64,000 nt of DNA from the NCBI RefSeq assembly GCF_030269445.1, contig NZ_BSTJ01000002.1:310001-374000 (forward strand). Direction: 5' to 3'. The notes under the pieces were generated by a model. That model was not told the origin of the DNA. It did not search any database and was given only the letters and a program-made list of their open reading frames with translations. Shown here one piece after another: positions 35,954 through 45,279 of this stretch (positions within the stretch are counted from its first letter, which is position 1; each line of letters begins with the position of its first letter). The stretch is from Actinoallomurus iriomotensis. GTDB lineage: Bacteria > Actinomycetota > Actinomycetes > Streptosporangiales > Streptosporangiaceae. Position numbers and translations under genes: made by a program.

Positions 35954-37411
35954 GTGAGCACTCATTCGGTCGCGGACGCGGCGTACATCGTCGCCGCGCT
36001 GCTGTTCGTCCTGTCCCTCGCCGGCCTGAGCAAGCACGAGACCGCCAAGCAGGGCATCGTCTTCGGCATCTCGGGCATGGTCATCGCCCTGGCCGCCACC
36101 ATCGGCGTGGCCACCGAGCACGCGCGTACCGTGGCCGTCGTGCTGCTGGTCGTCGCGATCGTCGTCGGCGCCGGCATCGGCCTGTGGCGGGCCCGGGTCG
36201 TCGAGATGACCGGCATGCCCGAACTGATCGCGCTGCTGCACAGCTTCGTCGGCCTGGCCGCCGCACTGGTCGGCTGGGACGGCTACTACTCGGTCGAGCA
36301 CAACAGCGGCCAGCGCGAATTCGCCGGATCGCTGCTGCGCATCCACCACGCCGAGGTGTTCATCGGCGTCTTCATCGGTGCCGTCACCCTCACCGGTTCG
36401 ATCGTCGCCAACCTCAAGCTGTCGGCGCGGATCAATTCGTCCCCACTGATGCTGCCGGGCAAGAACTACATCAACCTCGGCGCCCTGGCCGCGTTCGTCG
36501 TGCTCACCGTCTTCTTCGTCCACTCACCGAACCTGCCGTTGCTGATCGCCGTCACCGCGGTCGCGCTCGCCCTCGGCTGGCACCTGGTCGCCTCCATCGG
36601 AGGCGGCGACATGCCGGTGGTCGTGTCGATGCTCAACAGCTACTCGGGCTGGGCCGCGGCGGCGTCGGGTTTCCTGCTCGACAACAACCTGCTCATCGTC
36701 ACCGGTGCGCTGGTCGGCTCGTCCGGCGCCTACCTGAGCTACATCATGTGCCAGGCGATGAACCGCTCGTTCATCTCCGTCATCGCCGGCGGCTTCGGCG
36801 TCGAAGCCGGACCGGCCGACGACACCGACTACGGCGAACACCGCGAGATCGACGCCGTCGGCGCGGCCGAGTTGCTACGCGACGCCTCGTCGGTGGTGAT
36901 CACGCCCGGCTACGGCATGGCGGTCGCCCAGGCGCAGTACCCGGTGGCCGAGCTGACCAAGAAGCTGCGCGAACGCGGCGTCGACGTCCGCTTCGGCATC
37001 CACCCGGTCGCCGGACGTCTGCCCGGGCACATGAACGTGCTGCTCGCCGAGGCCAAGGTGCCCTACGACATCGTCCTGGAGATGGACGAGATCAACGACG
37101 ACCTCGCCGACACCGATGTCGTCCTGGTCATCGGCGCCAACGACACCGTCAACCCGGCCGCCACCGAGGACCCCGACTCCCCCATCGCCGGCATGCCGGT
37201 GCTGCGGGTCTGGGAGGCGAGGGATGTCATCGTCTTCAAGCGCTCGATGGCGGTCGGCTACGCCGGGGTGCAGAACCCCCTCTTCTTCCGCGACAACAGC
37301 CAGATGCTCTTCGGCGACGCCAAGGCACGGGTCGAGGACATCCTTGTCGCGCTGTCGACACAGCCGGACCAACTGAGAGGCCGAGGCCGAACGCTCGACC
37401 CGGTCGGCTAG
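35954..37411 (+). CDS. pntB: NAD(P) transhydrogenase subunit beta
   Basis: A 485-residue protein starting at GTG 35954 ([25 protein letters not shown]). Upstream frame continuation is out of character, so the family-length start is used. About nine membrane helices occupy 1-260, including [25 protein letters not shown]. The NADP(H)-binding dIII domain follows, with [18 protein letters not shown] (about 315-332), [21 protein letters not shown], and [24 protein letters not shown] near 395. It forms the proton-pumping transhydrogenase with PntA. Confidence 0.95.
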   Translation: MSTHSVADAAYIVAALLFVLSLAGLSKHETAKQGIVFGISGMVIALAATIGVATEHARTVAVVLLVVAIVVGAGIGLWRARVVEMTGMPELIALLHSFVGLAAALVGWDGYYSVEHNSGQREFAGSLLRIHHAEVFIGVFIGAVTLTGSIVANLKLSARINSSPLMLPGKNYINLGALAAFVVLTVFFVHSPNLPLLIAVTAVALALGWHLVASIGGGDMPVVVSMLNSYSGWAAAASGFLLDNNLLIVTGALVGSSGAYLSYIMCQAMNRSFISVIAGGFGVEAGPADDTDYGEHREIDAVGAAELLRDASSVVITPGYGMAVAQAQYPVAELTKKLRERGVDVRFGIHPVAGRLPGHMNVLLAEAKVPYDIVLEMDEINDDLADTDVVLVIGANDTVNPAATEDPDSPIAGMPVLRVWEARDVIVFKRSMAVGYAGVQNPLFFRDNSQMLFGDAKARVEDILVALSTQPDQLRGRGRTLDPVG

Positions 37412-37533
37412 GCACCACGGCACGCGGGCGGTTCGTCATGCACTGCCGCACCCGGAACGAGCGTCGTGGCCACCCCAGCAGTGCCTCCGGCCGGCGCCGT
37501 TCGGCTTGTCCTGTCTCGGATCTCGCTAGTAAG

Positions 37534-37977
37534 TCAGAATGCCGACCAAGCCGCCAGAACGGCCACCCAGAATGCTCCGGCGCCCAACGCGCCGATCACC
37601 AAGCCGCACAGGCTTAGATAGAGGACGTTACCGACCGCATTCTGCGTCCGCACCGGCCAACGATCGGCGTTCCGGGGGTTGCGGCGGCTGTAGACGATCT
37701 CCACGGGCTCTCCCGTCTCCGGCAACAGCGTGCCGTTCCACCCGTAGACGCTCGCCGTCCGAGTGGTCCCGGCGAGGTCCTCGAACCGCACCGCCACTCC
37801 GCTCCCGTACCGTCCGGGGACACTCCCGACGCACGTGCCCCGTGCCCGAACACCGCGCAGCTTGAGGTACATGCCGGATGATGCCGCCACCAACACGGCG
37901 CGCGCCATGAAGAATGCGAAACCAGCGACCGCCAGAAGGATCACCGCGCTGACTATCCTCAGATCCGCCCCCTCCAC
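37534..37977 (-). CDS. DUF3592 membrane protein
   Basis: A 147-residue protein with an N-terminal membrane helix (about 6-30), a central beta domain (RARGTCVGSVPGRYGSGVAVRFEDLAG and PETGEPVEIVYSRRNPRNADRW) and a C-terminal hydrophobic helix (about 117-145). The two-helix, beta-middle layout and the VEIVY.P.NP pattern are typical of DUF3592. Function is unknown. It is isolated, reading toward pntB, which converges on it. Confidence 0.75.
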   Translation of the reverse strand: MEGADLRIVSAVILLAVAGFAFFMARAVLVAASSGMYLKLRGVRARGTCVGSVPGRYGSGVAVRFEDLAGTTRTASVYGWNGTLLPETGEPVEIVYSRRNPRNADRWPVRTQNAVGNVLYLSLCGLVIGALGAGAFWVAVLAAWSAF

Positions 37978-38090
37978 GCGTTCTCACCGCGCGCGGCAGC
38001 GCGCCCCGCGGCGAGCCGCACGACTGACCCGATCGGATCGTATCCGCCGCCGCTACCAGCCCTACCGCTGGACCACGCGGCCGTACGCAC

Positions 38091-38124
38091 AGAAAAGGCC
38101 GGTTCCTTGATCGGAACCGGCCTT
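38091..38124 (-). terminator. Rho-independent terminator of tRNA-Val(CAC)
   Basis: AAGGCCGGTTCC - TTGATC - GGAACCGGCCTT is a perfect 12-bp stem. On the minus strand it is followed by a T-rich TTTTCTG. It lies 10 bp after the tRNA 3' end. Confidence 0.9.
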
Positions 38125-38133
38125 CGAGGTGGG

Positions 38134-38205
38134 TGGGCGATACTGGGTTCGAACCAGTGACCTCTTCGGTGTGAACGAAGCGCTCTCCCACTGAGCTAAT
38201 CGCCC
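38134..38205 (-). tRNA. tRNA-Val (anticodon CAC)
   Basis: A 72-nt cloverleaf on the minus strand. The acceptor GGGCGAT pairs with ATCGCCC, the D-arm is GCTCAGTGGGAGAGC, the anticodon stem CTTCG/CGAAG encloses the loop TTCACAC, and the T-arm is CTGGTTCGAACCCAG. The discriminator is A and the CCA end is not fully encoded. Its body is nearly identical to the tRNA-Val(GAC) at 53227, with a different anticodon arm. Confidence 0.95.
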
Positions 38206-38284
38206 CGGACGGGTTTCCCCGTCGCCAGCAAAGATTAGCGCATTCCGGCACCTCTTCGCGCGCCGCCCGGTGGTGCGGTGTCGG

Positions 38285-38656
38285 TCAGCGCGCGGTCCAC
38301 GGCAGGTTCAGGCCGTACCGCTCCAGGTAGATGATCACGCCGGCCGCGATCACCACTCCCCCGCCGATGGCGATCAGTTGGTTTCTTCTGCGGGTCTCCG
38401 GGTCGAGGGCCTTGTCCTTCGCCTTGGTGGCCGTGTCCTTGGCCCACAGGAGGGCGACGCGGGCCCAGGCGAACTCCGTGGCCAGGATGGCGAAGCCGAC
38501 GAAGATCGCGGCCCAGCCCGGGCCGGGCAGGACGAGCATCGCGACGCCGGCCAGCAGCACCGCCGTGCCCACGGTGAACACCGCGACACGCCACGCGTTG
38601 TTCAACAGAGTGTTACGTCGTACGCGCTCGCGCCAGCGGGTCAGGTGCTCGGACAC
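38285..38656 (-). CDS. PGPGW-family (TIGR02611-like) membrane protein
   Basis: A 123-residue protein with three hydrophobic segments. Segment 1 is at about 22-45 and ends in the diagnostic LVLPGPGWAAIFVGFAILATEF. It continues to WAKDTATKAKDKALDP and a last membrane helix at about 93-112. The PGPGW sequence defines the family. No function is established. It stands alone between a tRNA and the SsgB-like gene. Confidence 0.88.
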   Translation of the reverse strand: MSEHLTRWRERVRRNTLLNNAWRVAVFTVGTAVLLAGVAMLVLPGPGWAAIFVGFAILATEFAWARVALLWAKDTATKAKDKALDPETRRRNQLIAIGGGVVIAAGVIIYLERYGLNLPWTAR

Positions 38657-38854
38657 GCATCGACCATAGCGCTTCCGCGCAGGTCAGAGCGGGTATCAGG
38701 TCGGTGAGGCCGGTCAGCTCTGTGTTCGGGGGGCGGAATGTTCTTAGGAGTTCTCGCAGTTACGGGTCAGAGACCGAAGGGGACACCCGTTGGAGGGAGC
38801 GACGTCCTCACCCAGAGCCCGCGATGCGGGTCCGATGCCTGAAGGAATGGCCCG

Positions 38855-39274
38855 ATGAACAGCAGCAGCACCGCCTCGGCCGAGGTCGGCCTTCGGCTCG
38901 TCGTTCCCGACCGCACGACGGTCCCGCTGCTCGCGACCCTTGAATACGCCGCCGACGACCCCTATGCCATCCGTGTCGCGTTTCACGTCGGTGATGATGA
39001 TCCAGTCGAGTGGATCTTTGCTCGCGAGTTGCTGACCGTTGGTGTGGTGCGGCGGGTCGGGGACGGGGACGTTCAGGTGTGGCCCGCGGACGACGTCCGC
39101 GACCGCTCGTTGAACCTGTCTCTTTCGTCACCCTTTGGTACCGCCCATTTCGAGGCTCCGCTCACGCCCCTGACCGACTTTCTCAACCGCACGTACGAGA
39201 TCGTGGCCGCGGGCCGGGAGTCGGACTTCATCGACATCGAGGCGGAACTGGACGACCTGCTCTGGCACTCCTGA
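38855..39274 (+). CDS. ssgB: SsgA-like protein (SALP), SsgB type
   Basis: A 139-residue cytosolic protein starting MNSSSTASAEVGLRLVVP with AAGGA about 9 nt upstream. The family hallmarks are present: ADDPYAIRVAFHVGDDDPVEWIFARELLTVG, GDVQVWPADD, and SLSSPFGTAHFEAP. SALPs occur only in sporulating actinomycetes. SsgB recruits FtsZ to septation sites in Streptomyces. The assignment to SsgB, as against another SALP paralogue, rests on overall resemblance and is less certain than the family. It is monocistronic. Confidence 0.88.
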   Translation: MNSSSTASAEVGLRLVVPDRTTVPLLATLEYAADDPYAIRVAFHVGDDDPVEWIFARELLTVGVVRRVGDGDVQVWPADDVRDRSLNLSLSSPFGTAHFEAPLTPLTDFLNRTYEIVAAGRESDFIDIEAELDDLLWHS

Positions 39275-39352
39275 CCCAACGGACCGTACGGCCCCGCGCC
39301 AAGCGCCTCCCAGCGCTGGCCCACACCCGACGGCGCGGGGCCGTACGCACGA

Positions 39353-40186
39353 TCACGGGTCGAGGTCGGCCGCGCCCCGCTCGGCGAACGCCTCGATGGC
39401 CTTGCGGGTGACGGGACCCGGCGCGGCCGGCAGCACCGTGCCGTCGACCGCCCTGATCGGCTGCACGTCACGGGTCGTGGAGGTCAGGAAGGCCTCCTCC
39501 GCCTCGGTGAACTCCCCCAGCGGCACGTCCGTCTCCTCCCCGCCGACCCACTCGAGCACGAGCGCGCGGGTGATCCCGGCAAGGCAGCCGGAGGACAGCG
39601 GCGGGGTGATCAGCCGGCCGCCGCGGACCAGGAAGACGTTGGAACCGGTGCCCTCGCAGAGGTTTCCGGCGAGGTTGCCGAAGATCGCTTCGGCGCCGCC
39701 GTGGTCGTGGGCGTACGCGAGGGCCTTGGCGTTGTCGCCGTAGGAGGTCGTCTTCAGCCCGGACAGGGCGCCCCGCTCGTTGCGCGGCCACGGCACGACC
39801 GAGACGTCGCCGGTGGCCGGGAACGGCTGCTGCTCGGCGACGGCCACGATCGCGGTCGCGCCGGTCGTGCCGCGGTCGGAGCCGAGCGGGCCCTCGCCGC
39901 TGGTGTAGGTGATGCGGATGCGGGCGAGCTCCCACTTGGGCGCGGCCTCGAGGACGTCGAGGGTGCCCTGGCGGATGGCGTCCAGGTCCGGCTCGGGCAG
40001 GCCGAGCCCGGCGGCCGAGACGGCGAGCCGGTCCAGGTGACGGGTGAGGGCGAACGACCGGCCGCGCACGGCCTTGATCGTCTCGAAGACGCCGTCACCC
40101 ACGAGGATGCCGTGGTCGAACACGGATACTCGTGCGTCCTCGGGGGCGTGCAGCGCCCCATTGATCCATACCGGACCGGAACTCAT
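39353..40186 (-). CDS. pabC: 4-amino-4-deoxychorismate lyase / class IV aminotransferase
   Basis: A 277-residue PLP enzyme. The start ATG 40186 overlaps the pabB stop by 4 bp, giving MSSGPVWINGALHAPEDARVS. Motifs are VFDHGILVGDGVFETIKA (about 22-39), GLKTTSYGDNAKALAYA (catalytic Lys region, about 143-160), NLCEGTGSNVFLV, and the class IV pattern EAFLTSTTRDVQPI. It converts aminodeoxychorismate to p-aminobenzoate and pyruvate in folate synthesis. Pairing with pabB supports PabC over a branched-chain aminotransferase. Confidence 0.92.
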   Translation of the reverse strand: MSSGPVWINGALHAPEDARVSVFDHGILVGDGVFETIKAVRGRSFALTRHLDRLAVSAAGLGLPEPDLDAIRQGTLDVLEAAPKWELARIRITYTSGEGPLGSDRGTTGATAIVAVAEQQPFPATGDVSVVPWPRNERGALSGLKTTSYGDNAKALAYAHDHGGAEAIFGNLAGNLCEGTGSNVFLVRGGRLITPPLSSGCLAGITRALVLEWVGGEETDVPLGEFTEAEEAFLTSTTRDVQPIRAVDGTVLPAAPGPVTRKAIEAFAERGAADLDP

Positions 40187-41157
40187 CGCGAAGCTACCTC
40201 CAATAGCCGAGCCGCCTTCAGCTCGGTCTCCTGCCATTCGCGCCGGGGGTCGGAATGCCACGTGATGCCCGCTCCGGTACCGAACCTGAGCAGATCACCG
40301 GTTGCCCAGAAGGTACGGATGCCGACCGCGAGCGCACCACGCCGGGAATCCGCGTCCACCCAGCCGATGGCTCCACAGTACGGGCCGCGGGGCACCGGTT
40401 CGAGCTCATTGAGGAGGGTCAGCGCGCTGGACTTGGGCGCGCCGGTCACCGATCCGGGCGGGAAGGTCGCGGCGATCAGCTCCGGCCACCCCGTTCCGGC
40501 CGGGAGCCGGCTCCGTACCGTCGAGACAAGGTGCACCAGACCGGGATGTTCCTCCAGCGCGCACAGGGCGGGAACCGAAACCGACCCTGGTTCGGCCACC
40601 CGGCCGAGATCGTTGCGGACCAGATCGACAATCATGACGTTCTCGGCCCGGTCCTTGGGCAGGAGCTCCTCCGGCGTACGGGCGGTGCCCTTGATCGGGC
40701 GCGACTCGACCACGTCTCCCGCACGGGACAGGTAAAGCTCCGGCGAGGCGGAGGCGATCTGGAGCCCCGGCAGCCGCATGACCGCGCCGTACGGGGAGGG
40801 ATTGCCGCGGGCGAGGGCGTGGCCCAGGCCGAGCAGGTCGCTCCCGGGCAGCGGCGCGGACAGCACGCGGCACAGGTTGGCCTGGTAGACGGTGCCCTCC
40901 GCGATCGCCGCGCGGATCGTCTCCACCCCGGCGACGTAGGCGTCCCGGCCGAGCGAGCTGGTCCAGGACTCGCGCGGCGGCCCCTGCCAGGGCGCGTACG
41001 GGAGCGGTGTCCGGCGTACGGTGCCGAACCGCGCGCAGGTGACCTCGCCCTCGTACGTGACGACGACGGCCCAGTGCCCCGATGAGTCGAGGGCGGTCAG
41101 ATCGCTGGTCACATCTGTCAGTTCGGTGGCCAGCAACCCGCCGGCGTGGGCGAACAT
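40183..41157 (-). CDS. pabB: Aminodeoxychorismate synthase component I-like chorismate-binding enzyme
   Basis: A 324-residue protein with the chorismate-binding core: TVYQANLCRVLSAPL, SASPELYLSRAGDVVESRPIKGTARTP (about 147-173), KDRAENVMIVDLVRNDLGRV, and FPPGSVTGAPKSSALTLL near 255. It is shorter than classical PabB (about 450) because most of the N-terminal subdomain is missing, a size seen in other actinomycete chorismate-binding proteins. It supplies aminodeoxychorismate to PabC, with which it is translationally coupled. No glutamine amidotransferase (PabA) gene is adjacent. Confidence 0.9.
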   Translation of the reverse strand: MFAHAGGLLATELTDVTSDLTALDSSGHWAVVVTYEGEVTCARFGTVRRTPLPYAPWQGPPRESWTSSLGRDAYVAGVETIRAAIAEGTVYQANLCRVLSAPLPGSDLLGLGHALARGNPSPYGAVMRLPGLQIASASPELYLSRAGDVVESRPIKGTARTPEELLPKDRAENVMIVDLVRNDLGRVAEPGSVSVPALCALEEHPGLVHLVSTVRSRLPAGTGWPELIAATFPPGSVTGAPKSSALTLLNELEPVPRGPYCGAIGWVDADSRRGALAVGIRTFWATGDLLRFGTGAGITWHSDPRREWQETELKAARLLEVASR

Positions 41158-41172
41158 GGCACCAGTCTGCCG

Positions 41173-42942
41173 TCACCAGGTGTCGAGCGGGGTCCGGCGT
41201 TCGCGGCGCGGTGCCGCGTGCAGCGCCATGGCGATCCAGCGGCGGGTCTCGGCCGGGTCGATCACGTCGTCGATCTCATAGACCGTCGCGGCGGACAGGG
41301 CCCTGCCCCGCTCGTACGCGCGGGCGACGAGGTCGTCGAACAGGGCGTCGGGGTCCTCGGCGGCGGCCAGTTCCCGGCGGTACCCCAGGCGCACGGCGCC
41401 CTCCAGGCCCATGCCGCCGAGTTCGCCGGTCGGCCAGGCCACGGTCGCGACCGGCACCTTGAGGCTGCCGCCGGCCATGGCCTGCGCGCCGAGCCCGTAC
41501 GCCTTGCGCAGGATGACCATGACGAGAGGGACGCCGAGGTTCGCGCCGGTGACGAACATGCGGGCGAAGTGCCGTACGGTCGCGGTCTTCTCGGCGTCCG
41601 GGCCGACCATGAACCCCGGCGTGTCGCACAGCGACACCAGCGGCAGGCCGAACGCGTCGCACAGCTTCATGAACCGGGATGCCTTGTCCGCGCCGTCGGC
41701 GTCGATCGCGCCGCCGAGATGGGCGGGGCTGTTGGCGATCACGCCGACCGGCACGCCCTCGATCCGGGCGAGGGCGGTGACGATCCCGGGCCCGTACGCC
41801 GCCCTCAGCTCCAGCACCGAGCCGGCGTCGGCGAGCGTCTCGATCACCGTACGGACCTCGTAGACGCGCTTGCGGTCCAGCGGGACGAGGTCGCGCAGCG
41901 CCTCCTGCCCGGTGACCTCCCAGGCGTCGGCCGGTCCCTGGAAGTAGCCGAGGTAGCGCCGGGCGACGCGGACGGCCTCGGCCTCGTCGGCGACCGGGAC
42001 GTCCACGACACCGTTCGGCACCTGGACCGCCATCGGGCCGATCTCCTCCGGCGCGAACACGCCCAGGCCACCGCCCTCGATCATGGCCGGTCCGCCCATG
42101 CCGATGTTGGCGTCCTCGGTGGCGATCACGACGTCGCAGCAGCCGAGCAGCGCGGCGTTGCCGGCGAAGCACCGTCCCGAGGCGATGCCGACCAGCGGCA
42201 CCTGGCCGCTGAGCCGCGCGAACAGGTGGAACGCCATGGTGTCCAGACCCGAGATGGACGCGGTGTCGGTGTCGCCGGGCCGCCCGCCGCCGCCCTCGGC
42301 GAACAGGACGACGGGCAGCCGCCGGCGCTCGGCGAGCTCCAGCATCCGGTCCTTCTTGTAGTGGTTCATCGCGCCCTGCGTGCCCGCCAGGACCGTGTAG
42401 TCGTAGGCGAGCACGACCGCGGGCCGGCCGTTCACGTCCCCGACCCCCGCGACCAGGCCGTCCGCGGGGGTCTTGTCGATCAGCTCGTCCAGGGGCCGGC
42501 GCGCCCGCTGCGCGGCGACGGCCAGCGCGCCGTACTCGGTGAACGTCTCGCACAGGTCCGCGACGTTCTCCCGTGCCGTACGGTGCCCGGTGGCGCGCCG
42601 GCGCCGTACGGCGTCCGGGCGCGCGGCGTCCAGGCCGATCTCGTGGCGGCGGCGTACCTCCGCCAGGTCGGGCCGCTCCCCCGCCGCGGCGTCGGCCGGG
42701 GCGTCCTCCGCCTCGACCTCTCCCTCCTCGATGGCGACCAGCGTGTCGTTCTCGCCGACGAGCGCGCCGGCGACGGCCGCGACGTCGCGTACGACACCGG
42801 GGACCGGCGCGACCACGACGTACTCCATCTTCATCGACTCGAGCACGACCAGCGGGGCGCCGGCGGGAACGGATTGGCCGGGGGTCACGTCGATACTGAC
42901 GACAATGCCCTGCAGGGGCGCCGTGACGGGGGTCGTGTCCAT
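41173..42942 (-). CDS. Acyl-CoA carboxylase: N-terminal biotin carrier fused to carboxyltransferase
   Basis: A 589-residue fusion. Residues 1-75 are a biotinyl domain with VVLESMKMEY (biotinylated Lys38). Residues about 85-589 are a carboxyltransferase of the acetyl/propionyl-CoA carboxylase beta type, including ARENVADLCETFTEYGAL, DKTPADGLVAG, SGRCFAGNAALLG and GSLKVPVATVAWPTGELGGMGLEGAV. The start ATG 42942 is used because the frame further upstream is antisense to the kinase gene. No biotin carboxylase gene is next to it, so it must work with a separate subunit. The acyl-CoA substrate is not evident. pabB starts 16 bp beyond its stop. Confidence 0.9.
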   Translation of the reverse strand: MDTTPVTAPLQGIVVSIDVTPGQSVPAGAPLVVLESMKMEYVVVAPVPGVVRDVAAVAGALVGENDTLVAIEEGEVEAEDAPADAAAGERPDLAEVRRRHEIGLDAARPDAVRRRRATGHRTARENVADLCETFTEYGALAVAAQRARRPLDELIDKTPADGLVAGVGDVNGRPAVVLAYDYTVLAGTQGAMNHYKKDRMLELAERRRLPVVLFAEGGGGRPGDTDTASISGLDTMAFHLFARLSGQVPLVGIASGRCFAGNAALLGCCDVVIATEDANIGMGGPAMIEGGGLGVFAPEEIGPMAVQVPNGVVDVPVADEAEAVRVARRYLGYFQGPADAWEVTGQEALRDLVPLDRKRVYEVRTVIETLADAGSVLELRAAYGPGIVTALARIEGVPVGVIANSPAHLGGAIDADGADKASRFMKLCDAFGLPLVSLCDTPGFMVGPDAEKTATVRHFARMFVTGANLGVPLVMVILRKAYGLGAQAMAGGSLKVPVATVAWPTGELGGMGLEGAVRLGYRRELAAAEDPDALFDDLVARAYERGRALSAATVYEIDDVIDPAETRRWIAMALHAAPRRERRTPLDTW

Positions 42943-43041
42943 GCGCTGCAACCTCTCTCCGTTGTCAGGGACACGTACTACCATCAACACGACACACCCC
43001 CCGCTGCCTCTCATGCCCGTGATCGACGAAGAAGGGACCGC

Positions 43042-44748
43042 ATGATCGACGAGGTCCCCGGCTACCGCATCCTCGAACGGGCGGGGGAAGGCGGCTTCAG
43101 CGTCGTCTACCGCGCCCACCAGGAGCGACTCGACCGCATCGTCGCGCTGAAGGTGCTGTCCGTCGACGCGGTCGACGACGACACGATGCGCCGGTTCGAA
43201 CGCGAGTGCCAGATCACCGGGCGTCTCACCGGTCACCCGAACGTCGTCACCGTCCTCGACACCGGCATGACGAGCTCCGGTAAGCCGTACATCTCGATGG
43301 ACTACTTCGAGCACGGCTCGCTGCGCGACCGGCTGAGGAACGAGGGCCCGCTGCCGCTGCCGGACGTCCTGCGCATCGGCGTGAAGATCGCCGGAGCGCT
43401 CGCCGCCACGCACGAGGCCGAGGTGCTGCACCGCGACGTCAAGCCGCAGAACATCCTCGTCTCCCGCTACGGCGAGCCGGCGCTGGCCGACTTCGGCGTC
43501 GCGCGGCTGGTCGACTCCTCCGAGGCCACGCACACCAACGCGTTCACGCCGCACCACGCCGCGCCGGAGGTGGTCAACGGGCAGCCGCCGGGCGTGACCT
43601 CCGACATCTACGCGCTGGCCTCGTCGATGTACCAGCTGCTGGCGGGCCGGCCGGCCTTCCGCGCCGGTTCGGGCTCGGGCATCGGCCCGCTGATGATGCG
43701 CATCCTCAACGAGCCGCCGCCGCCGATCGACCGCGCGGACGTGCCACCGCAGGTCTTCGAGGTCATCGCCAAGGCCATGGCCAAGTCGCCCAGCGACCGC
43801 TACCCCAGCGCGGTCGCGTTCGCCACACGGCTGCAGCACCTGCAGATGGAGCTGCGGCTGCCGGTGACCGAGCTGGCGAGCAGCGGCGCCGTCTCCGGGC
43901 CGGCCGCGTCCCCGTCGGAGGTCGACCACTCCGGCTTCACCGGCCCCGGGTTCGACCTGCTGGTGCGCTCGTTCGAGCCGCACGTGCCGGCCGCCCACCC
44001 CAATGCCGCGCCGCAGCGGCCGCCGGGCTCCGACACCGGACCGTCCGGGCCGCCGCCGAAGCCCCCGACGACGCCGCCGGCGCCGTCCCACCCGCAGGCT
44101 CAGCCTCAGGCACAACCGCAGGCGCAGCCGATGACGCAGACGTGGGCGCCTCAGCCGCGGCCCGCGCCGGGGCCGGCGCAGACGACCTCTCCCCCGACGC
44201 ACACGCCGACGCCCCGCATGCTCCAGCAGACCGGCGGCACGTCCCCGTCCGGCGGCCTGAAGGGCCGCGCCGGCCTCATCGCCGGTGTGCTGGCGGTGGT
44301 GGTCGTGGGGACGGGCGCCGGCATCACCGGTGTGCTGGTGTTCGGCGGCGACAAGAAGCCGCCGACGCCGACGCCGAACCCGACCACGGCGGCTCCGACG
44401 ACGCCGTCGACTCCGAACACGAGCCCCGCGGTCCCGACGGCCGTCATCCGCGCCGCGACGCCCCGCTCCGTCCACGCGGTCGGCAAGGGCCAGCTCGTCA
44501 GCCTGCGCTGGAGGCTGGCGAAGAACAACGACTACCCGATCTTCGTGCAGCAGGCCGACCAGGCGGGCTCGGAGCCCCCGCAGGCCCTCCCGCCTCGCAC
44601 GCTCAGCACCACCATCAGCGGCCTCGACCCCACCAAGGGCTACTGCTTCGTCGTGGGCGCGATGGTCGCCATGGGGCAGGGCGACCGCCAGCCCGCCACG
44701 GTCGCCTGGTCGAAACCGGCCTGCGTCCGCGGCGCGCACGCGGGGTAG
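43042..44748 (+). CDS. Transmembrane Ser/Thr protein kinase with FN3-like sensor tail
   Basis: A 568-residue Hanks-type kinase. Kinase domain at 8-265: GEGGFSVVYRAH (P-loop), VALKVL, LHRDVKPQNILVSRYG (catalytic loop), ADFGVARL (DFG) and APEVVNGQPPGVTSDIYALASS. A Pro/Gln-rich cytoplasmic linker of about 110 residues (repeated QAQPQAQPQ) leads to one membrane helix (about 412-436). A Thr/Pro stalk and an extracytoplasmic domain of about 95 residues resemble fibronectin type III (VSLRWRLAKNNDY, TISGLDPTKGYCFVVGA). It is divergent from the carboxylase gene. Confidence 0.93.
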   Translation: MIDEVPGYRILERAGEGGFSVVYRAHQERLDRIVALKVLSVDAVDDDTMRRFERECQITGRLTGHPNVVTVLDTGMTSSGKPYISMDYFEHGSLRDRLRNEGPLPLPDVLRIGVKIAGALAATHEAEVLHRDVKPQNILVSRYGEPALADFGVARLVDSSEATHTNAFTPHHAAPEVVNGQPPGVTSDIYALASSMYQLLAGRPAFRAGSGSGIGPLMMRILNEPPPPIDRADVPPQVFEVIAKAMAKSPSDRYPSAVAFATRLQHLQMELRLPVTELASSGAVSGPAASPSEVDHSGFTGPGFDLLVRSFEPHVPAAHPNAAPQRPPGSDTGPSGPPPKPPTTPPAPSHPQAQPQAQPQAQPMTQTWAPQPRPAPGPAQTTSPPTHTPTPRMLQQTGGTSPSGGLKGRAGLIAGVLAVVVVGTGAGITGVLVFGGDKKPPTPTPNPTTAAPTTPSTPNTSPAVPTAVIRAATPRSVHAVGKGQLVSLRWRLAKNNDYPIFVQQADQAGSEPPQALPPRTLSTTISGLDPTKGYCFVVGAMVAMGQGDRQPATVAWSKPACVRGAHAG

Positions 44749-44868
44749 GGCCCGGCCTGCCCGGCCATTGGTGTTCCCGAGCCCCGGCCCGTTCGAGACG
44801 AGACCACCCGGGCCGTCGAGGCGGCCGGCCGCCGGTCCGTCACGAACCGAACCTGACGGCCGCGCGGC

Positions 44869-45255
44869 CTACGCCGTGCCGGACGGGGCCCTGCTCAGGT
44901 CCACGACGCAGAAGGCGTTGCCGTCCGGGTCCGCGAGGACGACGAAGTCGGGGTTCGGCGGGTACAGGTCCCAGGCGATCCGGTCGGCTCCAAGCTCGAT
45001 CAGGCGTTCGACCTCGGTTTCCTGCTCGGCGGTCGTGTCCACCAGCAGGTCCAGATGGATCCGCGGACGCGCCTGGGCGGGTGACTCGCTGCGCATCAGC
45101 CCGAGGACCCGGCCTGACCCGTCCGCGTGTTCCAGTGTTCTCCAGGTCTCGCTCTCCCACTCCGAAGTGGGCACCAGGTCCAGCGCGGACGTCCAGAAGG
45201 CCACTGCGCGGGGAAGGTCGGTCACACCGATCACCGGGAATCCGAGTCTGAGCAT
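44869..45255 (-). CDS. VOC (glyoxalase/bleomycin-resistance) family protein
   Basis: A 128-residue protein with the two beta-alpha-beta-beta-beta modules of the vicinal-oxygen-chelate fold. Motifs are GVTDLPRAVAFWTSALDLVP, RIHLDLLVDTTAEQETEVERL (metal-ligand His), and the family C-terminus FVVLADPDGNAFCVVDLS. The substrate is unknown. It lies 24 bp downstream of the transglutaminase-like gene on the same strand and converges with the kinase gene. Confidence 0.88.
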   Translation of the reverse strand: MLRLGFPVIGVTDLPRAVAFWTSALDLVPTSEWESETWRTLEHADGSGRVLGLMRSESPAQARPRIHLDLLVDTTAEQETEVERLIELGADRIAWDLYPPNPDFVVLADPDGNAFCVVDLSRAPSGTA

Positions 45256-45279
45256 GATCCCGACTTTAGGACACGCCGC

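Noticed and set aside
41146-43041. Plus-strand frame continuing upstream of the kinase start
   Set aside because: It is antisense to the carboxylase fusion, and the kinase homology begins exactly at ATG 43042.
42943-44739. Minus-strand frame extending the carboxylase upstream
   Set aside because: It is antisense to the kinase, and the biotinyl domain starts at ATG 42942.
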